From the NCBI GenBank assembly GCA_902470065.1, contig CABRFA010000002.1:31497-95496 (forward strand): a stretch of DNA of 64,000 nucleotides, in the 5' to 3' direction. The notes beneath the pieces are model-generated. The model searched no databases, was not told the DNA's origin, and was given only the letters and a program-made list of their open reading frames with translations. Position 1 is the stretch's first letter. Each line of letters begins with the position of its first letter. Shown piece after piece: positions 8,826 through 17,465 of this stretch. This DNA comes from an uncultured Collinsella sp. (GTDB taxonomy: Bacteria; Actinomycetota; Coriobacteriia; Coriobacteriales; Coriobacteriaceae). The position numbers and the translations under genes are program-made.

Positions 8826-9362
8826 TTAGATCTCCATGACCTCGGCTTCTTTTTCCTTCAGAAGCTCCTCGACCTTGGCGACATACTCATCGGTGTGCTT
8901 CTGGACCTTGGCCTGCTCGCGACGGACATCGTCCTCGGTGAGCTCCTCATCGCGCTCGAGCTTGTTGTTGAAGTCGCGACGGATGTTACGGATAGACACC
9001 TTGGCCTGCTCGGCGTACTCGCGGCACTCCTTGACGAGCTCGCGACGGCGCTCCTCGGTGGGAGCCGGGAACGGAAGACGAACGACGGTGCCATCGGAGT
9101 TGGGGGTAATACCCAGATCGGAAGCGCCGATGGCCTTGACGATAGCATTGATGAGTGCCTTGTCCCACGGCTCGATGAGCAGCATGTGGGCCTCGGGGGT
9201 CTTGACGGCGGCAACCTGCGTGACCGGCGTGGGAACACCGTAATAATCGACGGTGATGTCGGACAGAATGTTGGCATTGGCGCGGCCGGTACGGACCTTG
9301 GAGAAGTTATGCTTGAGGGACTCGAGCGACTTGTCCATGTGGGCGGTGATGTTCTCTGCCAT
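8826..9362 (-). CDS. frr: Ribosome recycling factor
   Basis: This 178-residue protein splits post-termination ribosomes together with EF-G. It has the conserved N-terminus (HMDKSLESLKHNFSKVRTGR) and the domain II region (NSDGTVVRLPFPAPTEERR). It lies directly after pyrH, the standard bacterial order. Confidence 0.97.
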   Translation of the reverse strand: MAENITAHMDKSLESLKHNFSKVRTGRANANILSDITVDYYGVPTPVTQVAAVKTPEAHMLLIEPWDKALINAIVKAIGASDLGITPNSDGTVVRLPFPAPTEERRRELVKECREYAEQAKVSIRNIRRDFNNKLERDEELTEDDVRREQAKVQKHTDEYVAKVEELLKEKEAEVMEI

Positions 9363-9364
9363 GC

Positions 9365-10087
9365 TTAATCCTCCTGATAGACGAGCGTGCCGACGGGCTC
9401 ACCCGAAAGCGCGCGCTTGACGGTGTCCTCGCCATCGATGTTGAGGACCAAAATCGGCATACGGTTGTCCTGGCACAGTGCCGTAGCCGTGGAATCCATA
9501 ACCTGCAGACCGCGGACGAGAACCTCGTGATAGGTAATCTTGTCAAACCGGACGGCATCGGCACACTTGACGGGATCCTTGTCGTAGATACCGTCGACCT
9601 TGGTGGCCTTGATCAGAATCTCCGCACCGATCTCGCAGGCGCGAAGGGCCGCGGCGGTGTCGGTCGTAAAGTACGGATTGCCCGAGCCGGCAGCGAAGAT
9701 AACGACATTGCCCTTGGACAGGTGGTTGATGGCGCGGCGACGAATATAGGGCTCGCAAATCTCGTTCATCTGAATAGCGCTCATAACGCGGCAAGGAACA
9801 TCGTTATGCTCGAAGGCATCCTGCAGGGCGAGCGCGTTCATAACGGTTGCCAGCATGCCCATGTAGTCGGCCTGAGCACGCTCCATGCCACCGGCAGCGC
9901 CGGCCATGCCGCGGAAAATATTGCCGCCGCCGACAACGACGCCGACCTCATGGCCAACGGCGAGCAGCTCCTTGACCTGCTTAGCAAGATGGTCGGTAAC
10001 CTTAGGGTCGATGCCATATTGGCCGTCGCCCATCAGTGCTTCGCCGGAAAGCTTAAGAAGCACGCGTTTATATCGGATGTCGGACAA
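9365..10087 (-). CDS. pyrH: UMP kinase
   Basis: This 240-residue amino-acid-kinase-family enzyme phosphorylates UMP to UDP. Motifs include [23 protein letters not shown] and [16 protein letters not shown]. The start is TTG 10087 with GGAGG at 6-nt spacing. It is separated from tsf by a strong terminator, so pyrH onward probably has its own promoter in 10088-10145, although I see no convincing -35 there. Confidence 0.97.
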   Translation of the reverse strand: MSDIRYKRVLLKLSGEALMGDGQYGIDPKVTDHLAKQVKELLAVGHEVGVVVGGGNIFRGMAGAAGGMERAQADYMGMLATVMNALALQDAFEHNDVPCRVMSAIQMNEICEPYIRRRAINHLSKGNVVIFAAGSGNPYFTTDTAAALRACEIGAEILIKATKVDGIYDKDPVKCADAVRFDKITYHEVLVRGLQVMDSTATALCQDNRMPILVLNIDGEDTVKRALSGEPVGTLVYQED

Positions 10088-10127
10088 AGCGATCCTCCTT
10101 TAATTAGACTCTCAATATGATATCAAA

Positions 10128-10143
10128 GGCTCTGATAAGAGCC
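10128..10143. repeat. Short inverted repeat between tsf terminator and pyrH
   Basis: This is a 6-bp inverted repeat (GGCTCT gata AGAGCC) next to the tsf terminator. It could be a small hairpin at the 5' end of the pyrH transcript or an operator; no function is assigned. Confidence 0.4.
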
Positions 10144-10145
10144 AT

Positions 10146-10182
10146 GAAAAAGCAGGCTGTGAGTAAAACCCACAGCCTGCTC
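10146..10182 (-). terminator. Rho-independent terminator after tsf
   Basis: On the minus strand an 11-bp stem (10171-10181 with 10151-10161) and a 9-nt loop are followed by a T run. It lies about 25 bp after the tsf stop. Confidence 0.85.
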
Positions 10183-10204
10183 ATTACCAGCTACAAGAGC
10201 TTAT

Positions 10205-11074
10205 TTACTCGCCACGGACCAGACGGTCAAAGGCAACGACGGTAATGGTGTCGCCGAGCTCCTTGGAGACCTGCTCAGCGTACTTCTTGATGGTGAGGGA
10301 GCTGTCCTTGATGAACTCCTGCTCGGTGAGCACGGACTGCTTGTAGAACTTCTCCAGACGGCCGACAGCCATCTTCTCCTGGATAGCCTCGGGCTTACCG
10401 GACTCGGCAGCCTGAGCCATGTAGATCTGCTTCTCGTGCTCGACGGTCTCGGCCGGAACCTGATCGCGGGTAGCGCAGATCGGGGCGACGGCGGCAACCT
10501 GAAGGGCAACGTCGTGAGCGAAGGTCTTGAAGGACTCAGCCTGAGCGGTCTCGGCCTTCTCGAAGGCGAACTCGACGAGGACGCCGATCTTACCACCCAT
10601 GTGGATGTAAGAAGCGAGCGCGCCGTTCTCAGCCTTGCGGGCAGCGAAGCGGGAGATCTTCATGTTCTCGCCCATGATGTGAATCATCTCGGTGAGCTCG
10701 GAGGAAACGGTCTCCTCGCCCATCGACTTCTCGAGCAGAGCGTCGACGTCAGCAGGCTCGGTGGTAGCGACAACCTCAGCGACCTTGGAAGCAAAGCCGG
10801 TGAACTTGGCGTTGGAGCCAACGAAGTCGGTCTCGCAGGAGAGCTCGAGCAGAGCGCCGGTCTTGCCATCCTCGGAGACGAACGCGGCGACAGCGCCCTC
10901 GTTGGTCTCACGGCCAGCCTTCTTGGCAGCCTTGGCAAGGCCGTTCTTACGCAGAACGTCGACAGCGGCGTCCATGTCGCCGTCAGCCTCGACGAGAGCC
11001 TTCTTGCACTCCATCATCGGGGAGTCGGTCATCTCGCGGAGCTGCTTGACCATAGCGGCGGTAATCTGGGCCAT
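10205..11074 (-). CDS. tsf: Elongation factor Ts
   Basis: This is the nucleotide exchange factor for EF-Tu, 289 residues. It has the N-terminal UBA-like module (VKQLREMTDSPMMECKKAL) and the TDFV core motif (CETDFVGSN). The start is ATG 11074, which has AAAGGA 6 nt upstream; a TTG 15 nt earlier overlaps this ribosome binding site and is rejected. It follows rpsB in the standard rpsB-tsf pair. Confidence 0.98.
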   Translation of the reverse strand: MAQITAAMVKQLREMTDSPMMECKKALVEADGDMDAAVDVLRKNGLAKAAKKAGRETNEGAVAAFVSEDGKTGALLELSCETDFVGSNAKFTGFASKVAEVVATTEPADVDALLEKSMGEETVSSELTEMIHIMGENMKISRFAARKAENGALASYIHMGGKIGVLVEFAFEKAETAQAESFKTFAHDVALQVAAVAPICATRDQVPAETVEHEKQIYMAQAAESGKPEAIQEKMAVGRLEKFYKQSVLTEQEFIKDSSLTIKKYAEQVSKELGDTITVVAFDRLVRGE

Positions 11075-11119
11075 TGTGGTTCCTTTCAAAGAGATGAAAA
11101 AGAATTAACTAAGACTGAT

Positions 11120-11848
11120 TTACTCGGCCTTGGGCTCAGCGGCCATCTCGGCCTCGGAGACCTGCTCCTTGCCGGAGCCAGCGAGGCAGGCGTCAGCCAT
11201 GAGCTCGCACATAAGGGTGACAGCGGAGATAGCGTCATCGTTGCAGGGGATGCCGTACTCGACCTCGTCGGGATCGGAGTTGGTGTCGATCAGAGCGACG
11301 ACGGGGATGTTCAGACGCTGAGCCTCCTTGATGGCGTTCTCCTCGCGCTTGGTGTCGATGACAAAGAGAGCCTGGGGCAGACCCTTCATGTCGCGGGCGC
11401 CACCGAGGTTGGTCTGGAGCTTGGTGAGCTCCTTGCCGAGAACAGCCTGCTCCTTCTTGGGCAGAACAGCCATGCGGCCGTCCTCGACCATGGCCTCGAG
11501 CTCCTCCATGCGGTTGATGCGGGAGCGGATGGTGACGAAGTTGGTCAGCATACCGCCGAGCCAACGCTGGTTGATGTAAGGCATGTTGGCGCGCTCAGCA
11601 GCGTTCTTGACGGCCTCCTGAGCCTGCTTCTTGGTGCCGACGAACAGCACGTTGCCACCCTTGGCGACGTTCTTGACGAAGGTGTAGGCCTGGTCGGCGT
11701 CGAGGATGGTCTGCTTGAGGTCAAGGATATAGATGCCGTTGCGCTCACCGAAGATGAACGGCTTCATCTTGGGGTTCCAGCGACGGGTCTGATGACCGAA
11801 GTGGCAGCCGGCCTCGAGCAGGGTGCGGATATTAATCTTGGTAGCCAT
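11120..11848 (-). CDS. rpsB: 30S ribosomal protein S2
   Basis: This 242-residue ribosomal protein has the characteristic start [19 protein letters not shown] and the central [23 protein letters not shown] segment (here [11 protein letters not shown]). The ATG has AGGAGG 7 nt upstream. A strong sigma-70 type promoter lies 142 bp upstream, giving a leader of roughly 135 nt. Confidence 0.98.
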   Translation of the reverse strand: MATKINIRTLLEAGCHFGHQTRRWNPKMKPFIFGERNGIYILDLKQTILDADQAYTFVKNVAKGGNVLFVGTKKQAQEAVKNAAERANMPYINQRWLGGMLTNFVTIRSRINRMEELEAMVEDGRMAVLPKKEQAVLGKELTKLQTNLGGARDMKGLPQALFVIDTKREENAIKEAQRLNIPVVALIDTNSDPDEVEYGIPCNDDAISAVTLMCELMADACLAGSGKEQVSEAEMAAEPKAE

Positions 11849-11983
11849 GTTAAACCTCCTGTGGTTTGCCTCCGCGCGGGGTCATCCTCCAAAACCAACC
11901 CGGACATGTGCTACCAAAGCCCGGGCACCACGGTATGAAGTAGCCGCGCGTGCGTGATAAAAACCTGTTGCCGTGAAGCAACC
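11849..11983 (-). promoter_or_regulatory. rpsB 5' leader, possible autoregulatory region
   Basis: About 135 nt separate the predicted transcript start from the rpsB ATG. The stretch contains short self-complementary segments: GTTGC/GCAAC around 11967-11982, and a CCCGGG paired against CCGGG stretch near 11902-11923. S2 represses its own mRNA in other bacteria; here that is only inference from leader length and fold potential. Confidence 0.35.
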
Positions 11984-11989
11984 CGATGA

Positions 11990-12018
11990 ATGATAGCAGG
12001 ATTGCTTCTTCCTGCCAA
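11990..12018 (-). promoter_or_regulatory. rpsB-tsf promoter
   Basis: The -35 is TTGGCA (12013-12018), with an exact 17-bp spacer and a -10 TATCAT (11990-11995). This is near-consensus for the housekeeping sigma factor. Confidence 0.75.
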
Positions 12019-12067
12019 CCCGCAATCAAAACCACACACCTCGGTGCGGCGCGGGACGTCCCAGCCA

Positions 12068-12988
12068 CTATTCGCCGCGGGGATGGGCTTGAGCCACGGC
12101 ACGTTTGAGCCGATCGGGTGTGAGATGCGTGTAAATCTGCGTCGTGGACAGGCTCGCATGGCCCAGCAGCTCTTGAACCGAGCGCAGGTCCGCACCGCCC
12201 TCGAGCAAGTCGGTCGCAAAGGTATGGCGCATCGCATGCGGGGCGATGTCGGCCGGAATGCCGGCGAGCGTCGCCAGCGTATGGAACCGCCGCCTGAGCA
12301 TGGCGGCACTCATGCGATTGCCGCGCGCCGATATAAGCAGCGGATGCGGCCCGGTGGCGGGGTCACGGCGCTTTGCCTGAGCGAGCAACACCGGCCTCCC
12401 CTCCTCAATATAGAAACGCGTCACCTCGAGCGCACGACGATACAGGGGGACGATACGTTCTTTGCTCCCCTTGCCCCACAGACGCAGCGTGCGTTCGGAC
12501 CAAGCGATGGACTCCACATTGAGTGCTGCGAGCTCAGAGATACGGGCGCCAGATGCATAGAGCAACTCGAGCATTGCCGCATCGCGCAGTCCCGCGGGCG
12601 TCGAGGTATCAGGCGTCTTGAGCAGTGCCTCGACCTGCTGAGTCGTAAGGACGCCCGGCAGGTCGCGCGGCAGCTTGGGCGATGCGATAGCCGAGACCGC
12701 ATCACCCTCGACAATCCCCTCGGCAGCCATCCACCGATAGAGCGAGCGAATGGCAGACAGATGCGCCGCAAACGTTCGGGGAGCCACCTGCTCACGCGAA
12801 AGCTCGGCAAGATAGCGACGAATGGTGCGCACGTCGGCAGCGAAAGCATCGATATCCTCGCGCTCGCACCAGGCAGCAAAGCGCTCCAGTCTCGAGCCAT
12901 AGGCAGTCACCGTGTTGGGAGAAAGTCCCTCGACACGTGCGATATAGGCGATAAACGAGTCGACGGTGTCGTACAGGTCAAAGGCTAT
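12068..12988 (-). CDS. XerC/XerD-type tyrosine recombinase, no canonical start codon
   Basis: This tyrosine recombinase of the chromosome-dimer resolution type has the catalytic residues visible: R in ASGARISELAAL, K in GKGSKERIVPLY, HxxR in PHAMRHTFAT, H in LLGHASLSTTQ and nucleophile Y in IYTHLTP. The first canonical start in frame is GTG 12910, which gives 280 residues and cuts off the N-terminal helix. The frame upstream encodes a family-like N-terminus (YDTVDSFIAYIARVEGLSPN). No ATG, GTG or TTG occurs in it, but GGAGG lies 9 nt before an ATA codon at 12988; CTG 12976 is another option. From ATA the protein has 306 residues, normal for XerC/D. It overlaps the trmFO stop. C versus D is not decidable. 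Confidence 0.85.
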   Translation of the reverse strand: MAFDLYDTVDSFIAYIARVEGLSPNTVTAYGSRLERFAAWCEREDIDAFAADVRTIRRYLAELSREQVAPRTFAAHLSAIRSLYRWMAAEGIVEGDAVSAIASPKLPRDLPGVLTTQQVEALLKTPDTSTPAGLRDAAMLELLYASGARISELAALNVESIAWSERTLRLWGKGSKERIVPLYRRALEVTRFYIEEGRPVLLAQAKRRDPATGPHPLLISARGNRMSAAMLRRRFHTLATLAGIPADIAPHAMRHTFATDLLEGGADLRSVQELLGHASLSTTQIYTHLTPDRLKRAVAQAHPRGE

Positions 12989-14322
12989 GACCGGTCGCCT
13001 CCAAACAAATCGGGGCGAGTGACCAGATAGGCATCAAGGGCCTCGAGCGCACGGTCCGCATAGGCCTGGTAGCGGTCGCGCTTGCTGCGGCGCTTACCAT
13101 CCTCGAGTGGCGGCACCAGGCCAAAGTTGACATGCATGGGCTGATAGCCAACGGTGGCAGGATCGGTCGCATAGCCCACGAGCGCACCCAGGGCGCCCAC
13201 ACGCGGCAACTCGACGCCCGCGGCACCGATAGCATCGGCATAGGTGTTGAGCGCCGCGAGCAGACCGGTCGCCACGGCTTCCATGTACCCCTCGGTGCCG
13301 GTAATCTGACCGGCCAGACGCACGCCGGTACCGGGCACGGCAAAGGTGCCATCGAGCACGTGCGGGGCGTCGACAAAGGTATTGCGGTGCATGACACCGT
13401 AGCGGAAGAACTCAGCGTTCTCCAGGCCCGGCACCATATGGAAGACGCGCTTCTGCTCGCCAAAGGTCAAGTTGGTCTGGAAGCCCACCAGGTTATAGGC
13501 GGTCTTCTCCTTGTTCTCGGCACGCAGCTGAATCGCCGCCCAGGGGCGACGTCCGGTACGCGGGTCGGTGAGGCCGACGGGCTTCATGGCGCCAAAGCGA
13601 ATGGCGTCCTTGCCGGTGCGCGCAACTTCCTCGGCAGGCTGGCAGGCCTGGAACAGATCGCCGCCCTCAAAGTCTTTGAGCACCACGCGGTCGGCCGTGG
13701 TAAGCGCCTCGATAAAGGCCTCGTACTCCTCCTTGTTGAGCGGAGCGTTGAGATAGTCGCCGCTCCCCTGCTCCTCGTAGCGCGACTGCGAGAACAGCAC
13801 GTCCATATCGAGCGTGGAGGCATCGACGATCGGCGCCGCGGCATCGAAGAACGCAAGGGCGTCGCCACCGACGAGCTTCATGACCTCTTCGCTCAGCGCC
13901 GGTGAACACAGCGGGCCCGCGGCAATGACCACGTGACCCTCGGGAATCTGCGTGACCTCGCCGTGCACGACCTCGATATTGGGACGAGCGGCAACCTCGG
14001 CCTCGACAAGCTCGGAAAACTTGACGCGGTCGACCGCCAGGGCACCGCCGGCGGGAACAGCCGCGCGATGGGCGCAATCGAGCAGGACTGAACCCATGCG
14101 CTCAAGCTCAGCTTTCAGCAAACCAGCCGCGGAATCCGGACGGGTCGACTTAAACGAATTGGAGCAGACGAGCTCTGCCAGATGATCGGTATGGTGGGCC
14201 GGGGAGCTCACCTGGGGGCGCATCTCGCACAGCTTTACGGCAAACCCGCGGTCTGCCAGCTGGATCGCGCACTCCGAACCCGCCAGACCGCCACCGATAA
14301 CTGTCACCTGATCGAACTGCAT
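12985..14322 (-). CDS. trmFO: Folate-dependent tRNA (uracil-54-C5) methyltransferase
   Basis: This flavoprotein makes m5U54 in the tRNA T loop using methylenetetrahydrofolate. It has the FAD-binding start VTVIGGGLAGSECAIQLADR and family motifs (LVCSNSFKS, GALVGYATDP, HVNFGLVPPL). It has 445 residues, normal length. The start is ATG 14322 with AAAGGTG 7 nt upstream; a TTG at 14328 lies inside that spacing. It lies between dprA and the xer gene, the common Gram-positive dprA-(topA)-trmFO-xer order with topA missing. Confidence 0.97.
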   Translation of the reverse strand: MQFDQVTVIGGGLAGSECAIQLADRGFAVKLCEMRPQVSSPAHHTDHLAELVCSNSFKSTRPDSAAGLLKAELERMGSVLLDCAHRAAVPAGGALAVDRVKFSELVEAEVAARPNIEVVHGEVTQIPEGHVVIAAGPLCSPALSEEVMKLVGGDALAFFDAAAPIVDASTLDMDVLFSQSRYEEQGSGDYLNAPLNKEEYEAFIEALTTADRVVLKDFEGGDLFQACQPAEEVARTGKDAIRFGAMKPVGLTDPRTGRRPWAAIQLRAENKEKTAYNLVGFQTNLTFGEQKRVFHMVPGLENAEFFRYGVMHRNTFVDAPHVLDGTFAVPGTGVRLAGQITGTEGYMEAVATGLLAALNTYADAIGAAGVELPRVGALGALVGYATDPATVGYQPMHVNFGLVPPLEDGKRRSKRDRYQAYADRALEALDAYLVTRPDLFGGDRS

Positions 14323-14336
14323 CTGCAAACACCTTT

Positions 14337-15272
14337 CTAATTGACACGTTTTCCATTGTGACCGAAGGGTGTCTGGGCGTGAAGGGCAAACTTGGAGGGC
14401 GCATACCTTCCATCCATCATGCGCTCGATAAGACCCTCGAGTTCAAGCGAACCCAAGAGTTTGAGTACGCCGACAGCATCGAGCGAGACGAGCGCCGCGA
14501 TGTCGTCGACCTTGAGCGGAGAGGCGATGAGCGCATGCATCACGGTCTGCTGCGTTGGATCCAGGTCGGCAATGCCGGGAGCATCGGGGCGCGAGTAGCG
14601 CAGGGTTCCGTAGATGCGTGAGATAGCCATCTCGATAGATTCCTCGTCGACGATGCAGCAGGCACCGTTCGCAATGAGGTAATTCGTGCCACGCGACTCG
14701 GGCGATAGGATCGACCCCGGCACGGCAAGAAGTTCGCGCCCCAAATCCATAGCAGCCTCGGCTGTGGAAAACGTCCCAGAAGGCATACCCGCCTCGGATA
14801 CAAAGAGGGCTTGCGACAGGGCCGCGATCACGCGATTGCGGCGCGGAAAGGCAAACTTGCGCGGTCCCATGCCCCACGGAGAGATCGACACGACCGCGCC
14901 ACCCGTATCGAGCGTGCGTGTAATAAGCCCCGCGCTCGAACGCGGGTAGACCACGTCGGCGCCCGTCCCCAGCACCACGACGTGTTTGCCGCCGGCGTTG
15001 ACCGCAGCCCAACCCGAGGCTTGGTCACAACCGACCGCGCCGCCCGAAACTACCGTCACTCCCGCCTCGACCGCCACCTTTGCCGCAAGCTCTGCCACGG
15101 CAAGACCATACGGCGAGGCCTTGCGCGCGCCGATGATGGAGAGCGCGGGTGTCGAAAGCACCTCGGGATTGCCGCGCACATAGAGCGTCTGGGGTACATC
15201 AGAAAGCTCCAAAACGGTCTCGGGATACAACGCGTCGCCTGGATGCAGCTCGAAGGTCCCCTCGGCCATCAT
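14337..15272 (-). CDS. dprA: DNA-processing protein DprA
   Basis: This protein loads RecA on incoming single-stranded DNA during natural transformation. It has an extended Rossmann fold (LSIIGARKASPYG, VVLGTGADVVYP, FPRRNRVIAALS) and a C-terminal winged helix from about residue 235. The usual SGLARGID motif reads SGGAVGCD here, so the phosphate-binding loop is somewhat divergent. The start is ATG 15272 with GGAGGG upstream; it overlaps the comM stop (ATGATG), indicating coupling. The upstream extension to 15428 is inside comM and non-conserved. The predicted length is 311 residues. Confidence 0.93.
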   Translation of the reverse strand: MMAEGTFELHPGDALYPETVLELSDVPQTLYVRGNPEVLSTPALSIIGARKASPYGLAVAELAAKVAVEAGVTVVSGGAVGCDQASGWAAVNAGGKHVVVLGTGADVVYPRSSAGLITRTLDTGGAVVSISPWGMGPRKFAFPRRNRVIAALSQALFVSEAGMPSGTFSTAEAAMDLGRELLAVPGSILSPESRGTNYLIANGACCIVDEESIEMAISRIYGTLRYSRPDAPGIADLDPTQQTVMHALIASPLKVDDIAALVSLDAVGVLKLLGSLELEGLIERMMDGRYAPSKFALHAQTPFGHNGKRVN

Positions 15273-16792
15273 TGGTCCCTCCTTCCCTGGTACATCGCCG
15301 CCTCGAGCACGTGGTCCTGCGTCACTTGCTCGCTCTCGGCGACATCTGCGATCGTGCGCGCAATGCGAACCAGGCGCACGATGCCACGCCCTGTGAGATG
15401 TGTGCGTTTGGACAGACCGAGTACGCATTTCTCGGCAGCATCATCGAGCTCAAAGGTCGAAACGACGCCGTCAATGGACCGTGTCTCGTCATCCTCGGCC
15501 TCGGCATCCGCATCGTCCATGCGGGATTCGCGCCAAGCGCGAAAGGCGCGACCGCGCACAACGTAGTCACGTAACTCGGCCGACGACATGCCCTCCGCAC
15601 CCTCGATAATCACTTGGGGATCGGGACGGGTCACATCGATCATCATGTCGATACGGTCGGCCAAAGGACCGCGCAGTTTAGACCGATAGCGCTCGACCAT
15701 CGCCGCCGAGCAGCGACACGGCACCTCGCGATCGCCCAAAAAGCCGCAGGGGCAGGGATTGCTCGCAGCCAGCAGCTGAAAGCGCGACGGGAAGGTAAAA
15801 GCCCCGTCGACGCGTACGATCCTCACGTAGCCGCGCTCGATGGGCTGACGCAGCGTCTGCAGCACGCCAGTGGGAAACTCGGCAAGCTCGTCCAAAAAGA
15901 GCACGCCGCCATGAGCAAGGCTGATCTCACCCGGGTGCACCGGGCGCCCACCGCCAATGAGGCCCGCCGTTGAAATGCTGTGATGGGGGCTTCGAAACGG
16001 CCGATGACCTGCCAATAAGCCATCGATGTTCTCGCCCAAGACCGAATGGATGCACAGTGCCTCCTGCTGATCCTCAACGGAAAGCTCGGGCAGGATGCCG
16101 GTCATACGGCGTGCGAGCATGGTCTTGCCCGAACCGGGCGAGCCGATCATGAGCAGGCCGAGCTCGCCGGCCGCCGCAAGCGCCATGCCGCGTTTAGCGA
16201 CTTCCTGCCCCAGCACGTCTGCATAGTCGAGCTCGGGCTCAAAGGTCGCCTCGACACCCTCGGAATCCAAGTAGTGCCGTGCGGCATCGCCCATGCCGTG
16301 AGCAAGCTGAGACAGATGGTCGATAAAGCCGCAATCCACGCCCGCGAGTGGCACATGCTGGTCGGACCTGCCGGCGATAAAAGACAGCCCCATGTCGCGA
16401 GCCAGCAGCTGAAACGCCACCTCGCCCTTGACGGGAAGCACCGTGCCATCCAGACCGAGCTCGCCGGCAATGAGGCAGCGGTCGAGATTGTCGCGGGGAA
16501 TCTGTCCGTCGGCTGCCAGAACCGCGATGGCGATGGGCAGATCAAAGCCGCTACCGGTCTTGCGGATATCGCCGGGTGCCAGGTTAACGGTAATGCCCGA
16601 GCGTGGGATCTCGAACCCGGCGGAGCGCATCGCGCAGCGAATACGACCGCGTGACTCCATCACCTCCATACTCGGAATGCCGAGCATCTGGATGCCCGGA
16701 ACGCCACCGGCAAGCGAGACCTCGACCGTGACGTGAATCGCCTCGACGCCACGGATGCAGGCTGCGTGAACGGCAAACGTCTCGAACGCCAT
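15269..16792 (-). CDS. comM: ComM/YifB-type Mg-chelatase-like AAA+ ATPase
   Basis: This branch-migration helicase aids integration of transforming DNA. It has an N-terminal Lon-protease-like domain (NLAPGDIRKTGSGFDLPIAI), Walker A GSPGSGKTMLARRM, Walker B VLFLDELAEF, a zinc-like CPCGF...PCRC segment and a C-terminal chelatase domain. It has 507 residues from ATG 16792, which overlaps the yraN stop (TGATG). An acidic linker with many D/E residues (MDDADAEAEDDE) interrupts the C-terminal domain. It is coupled to dprA and yraN in a competence-type cluster. Confidence 0.95.
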   Translation of the reverse strand: MAFETFAVHAACIRGVEAIHVTVEVSLAGGVPGIQMLGIPSMEVMESRGRIRCAMRSAGFEIPRSGITVNLAPGDIRKTGSGFDLPIAIAVLAADGQIPRDNLDRCLIAGELGLDGTVLPVKGEVAFQLLARDMGLSFIAGRSDQHVPLAGVDCGFIDHLSQLAHGMGDAARHYLDSEGVEATFEPELDYADVLGQEVAKRGMALAAAGELGLLMIGSPGSGKTMLARRMTGILPELSVEDQQEALCIHSVLGENIDGLLAGHRPFRSPHHSISTAGLIGGGRPVHPGEISLAHGGVLFLDELAEFPTGVLQTLRQPIERGYVRIVRVDGAFTFPSRFQLLAASNPCPCGFLGDREVPCRCSAAMVERYRSKLRGPLADRIDMMIDVTRPDPQVIIEGAEGMSSAELRDYVVRGRAFRAWRESRMDDADAEAEDDETRSIDGVVSTFELDDAAEKCVLGLSKRTHLTGRGIVRLVRIARTIADVAESEQVTQDHVLEAAMYQGRRDQ

Positions 16793-17277
16793 CACGACAC
16801 CTGCCAATCGAACGCGTTGTACTGATGCTCGATCTCGGCGATATGCCCGCCGCGGATGGTGACACCCACGGCATCGAAGCGAATCGCCTTGAGCGGATAA
16901 TGCTCCATGAGATAGCAACTTGCGATGCGGCGGTAGCGGCGTTGCTTTTGGGCGTCCACGGCCTCCTCGGGAAAGACCCGCGTGGTGCAATCCAGGGCGA
17001 CGCGTCTCGTGTTGACCTCGGCCATCACCACGACATCGTCGAGCTCATCGAGCAGCACCAGGTCGGCCTCGCCCTCGGTGCAACGATAGCCCTGCTCCAG
17101 CAAGGTGTAGCCGCGCTCGTTAAAGTAGTCGATGGTGATCAGCTCGCCCAGCATGCCCAGCTCGCGGGGACTGAGTCCCTTGATAAACTCGGGCGTAATC
17201 GCCCCGCAGTCGAGCTCGCCGTCTTCCCAGCGCTCCTTGAGTTGCTGCGTCTTGCTCTTTTTGCTTGCGGCACACAT
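16792..17277 (-). CDS. YraN/UPF0102 family endonuclease-fold protein with altered active site
   Basis: This 161-residue protein has a PD-(D/E)xK-type fold region: LGELITIDYFNERGYTLLE, then GEADLVLLDE, then AEVNTRR. In the family the last motif is E-V-K; here the codons give E-V-N, so the catalytic Lys is replaced and activity is doubtful. A 50-residue N-terminal segment precedes the domain. The start is ATG 17277 with AGGAG at 5 nt; an extension to 17367 runs through the promoter-like region and is rejected. The function of the family is not established; its position next to comM and rnhB is typical. Confidence 0.85.
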   Translation of the reverse strand: MCAASKKSKTQQLKERWEDGELDCGAITPEFIKGLSPRELGMLGELITIDYFNERGYTLLEQGYRCTEGEADLVLLDELDDVVVMAEVNTRRVALDCTTRVFPEEAVDAQKQRRYRRIASCYLMEHYPLKAIRFDAVGVTIRGGHIAEIEHQYNAFDWQVS

Positions 17278-17345
17278 GGGGTCTCCTTTCCCGCACACTG
17301 CATTGCCCCGATGATGAGGGCACCTTTCATGCGGGTAAGTACCGG

Positions 17346-17368
17346 AAGCTGACCAAAAGCTGACCAAA
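17346..17368. repeat. Tandem 11-bp direct repeat upstream of yraN
   Basis: AAGCTGACCAA occurs twice back to back (17346-17356, 17357-17367), 70-90 bp upstream of the yraN start and next to the rnhB terminator. It might be a binding site for a regulator. Confidence 0.5.
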
Positions 17369-17374
17369 TGCCGT

Positions 17375-17420
17375 CAAAAAACGGGCCGTACGCAACAATC
17401 ACGTTGCACACGGCCCGCTA
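17375..17420 (-). terminator. Rho-independent terminator after rnhB
   Basis: On the minus strand a GC-rich imperfect stem (CGGGCCGT...ACGGCCCG, with inner GCAAC/GTTGC pairing) is followed by TTTTTT. It lies about 45 bp after the rnhB stop. Confidence 0.8.
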
Positions 17421-17465
17421 CCAGCAGGTTTATAAACCCCAGAGGTCCCTGTCTCCACAATTGAC

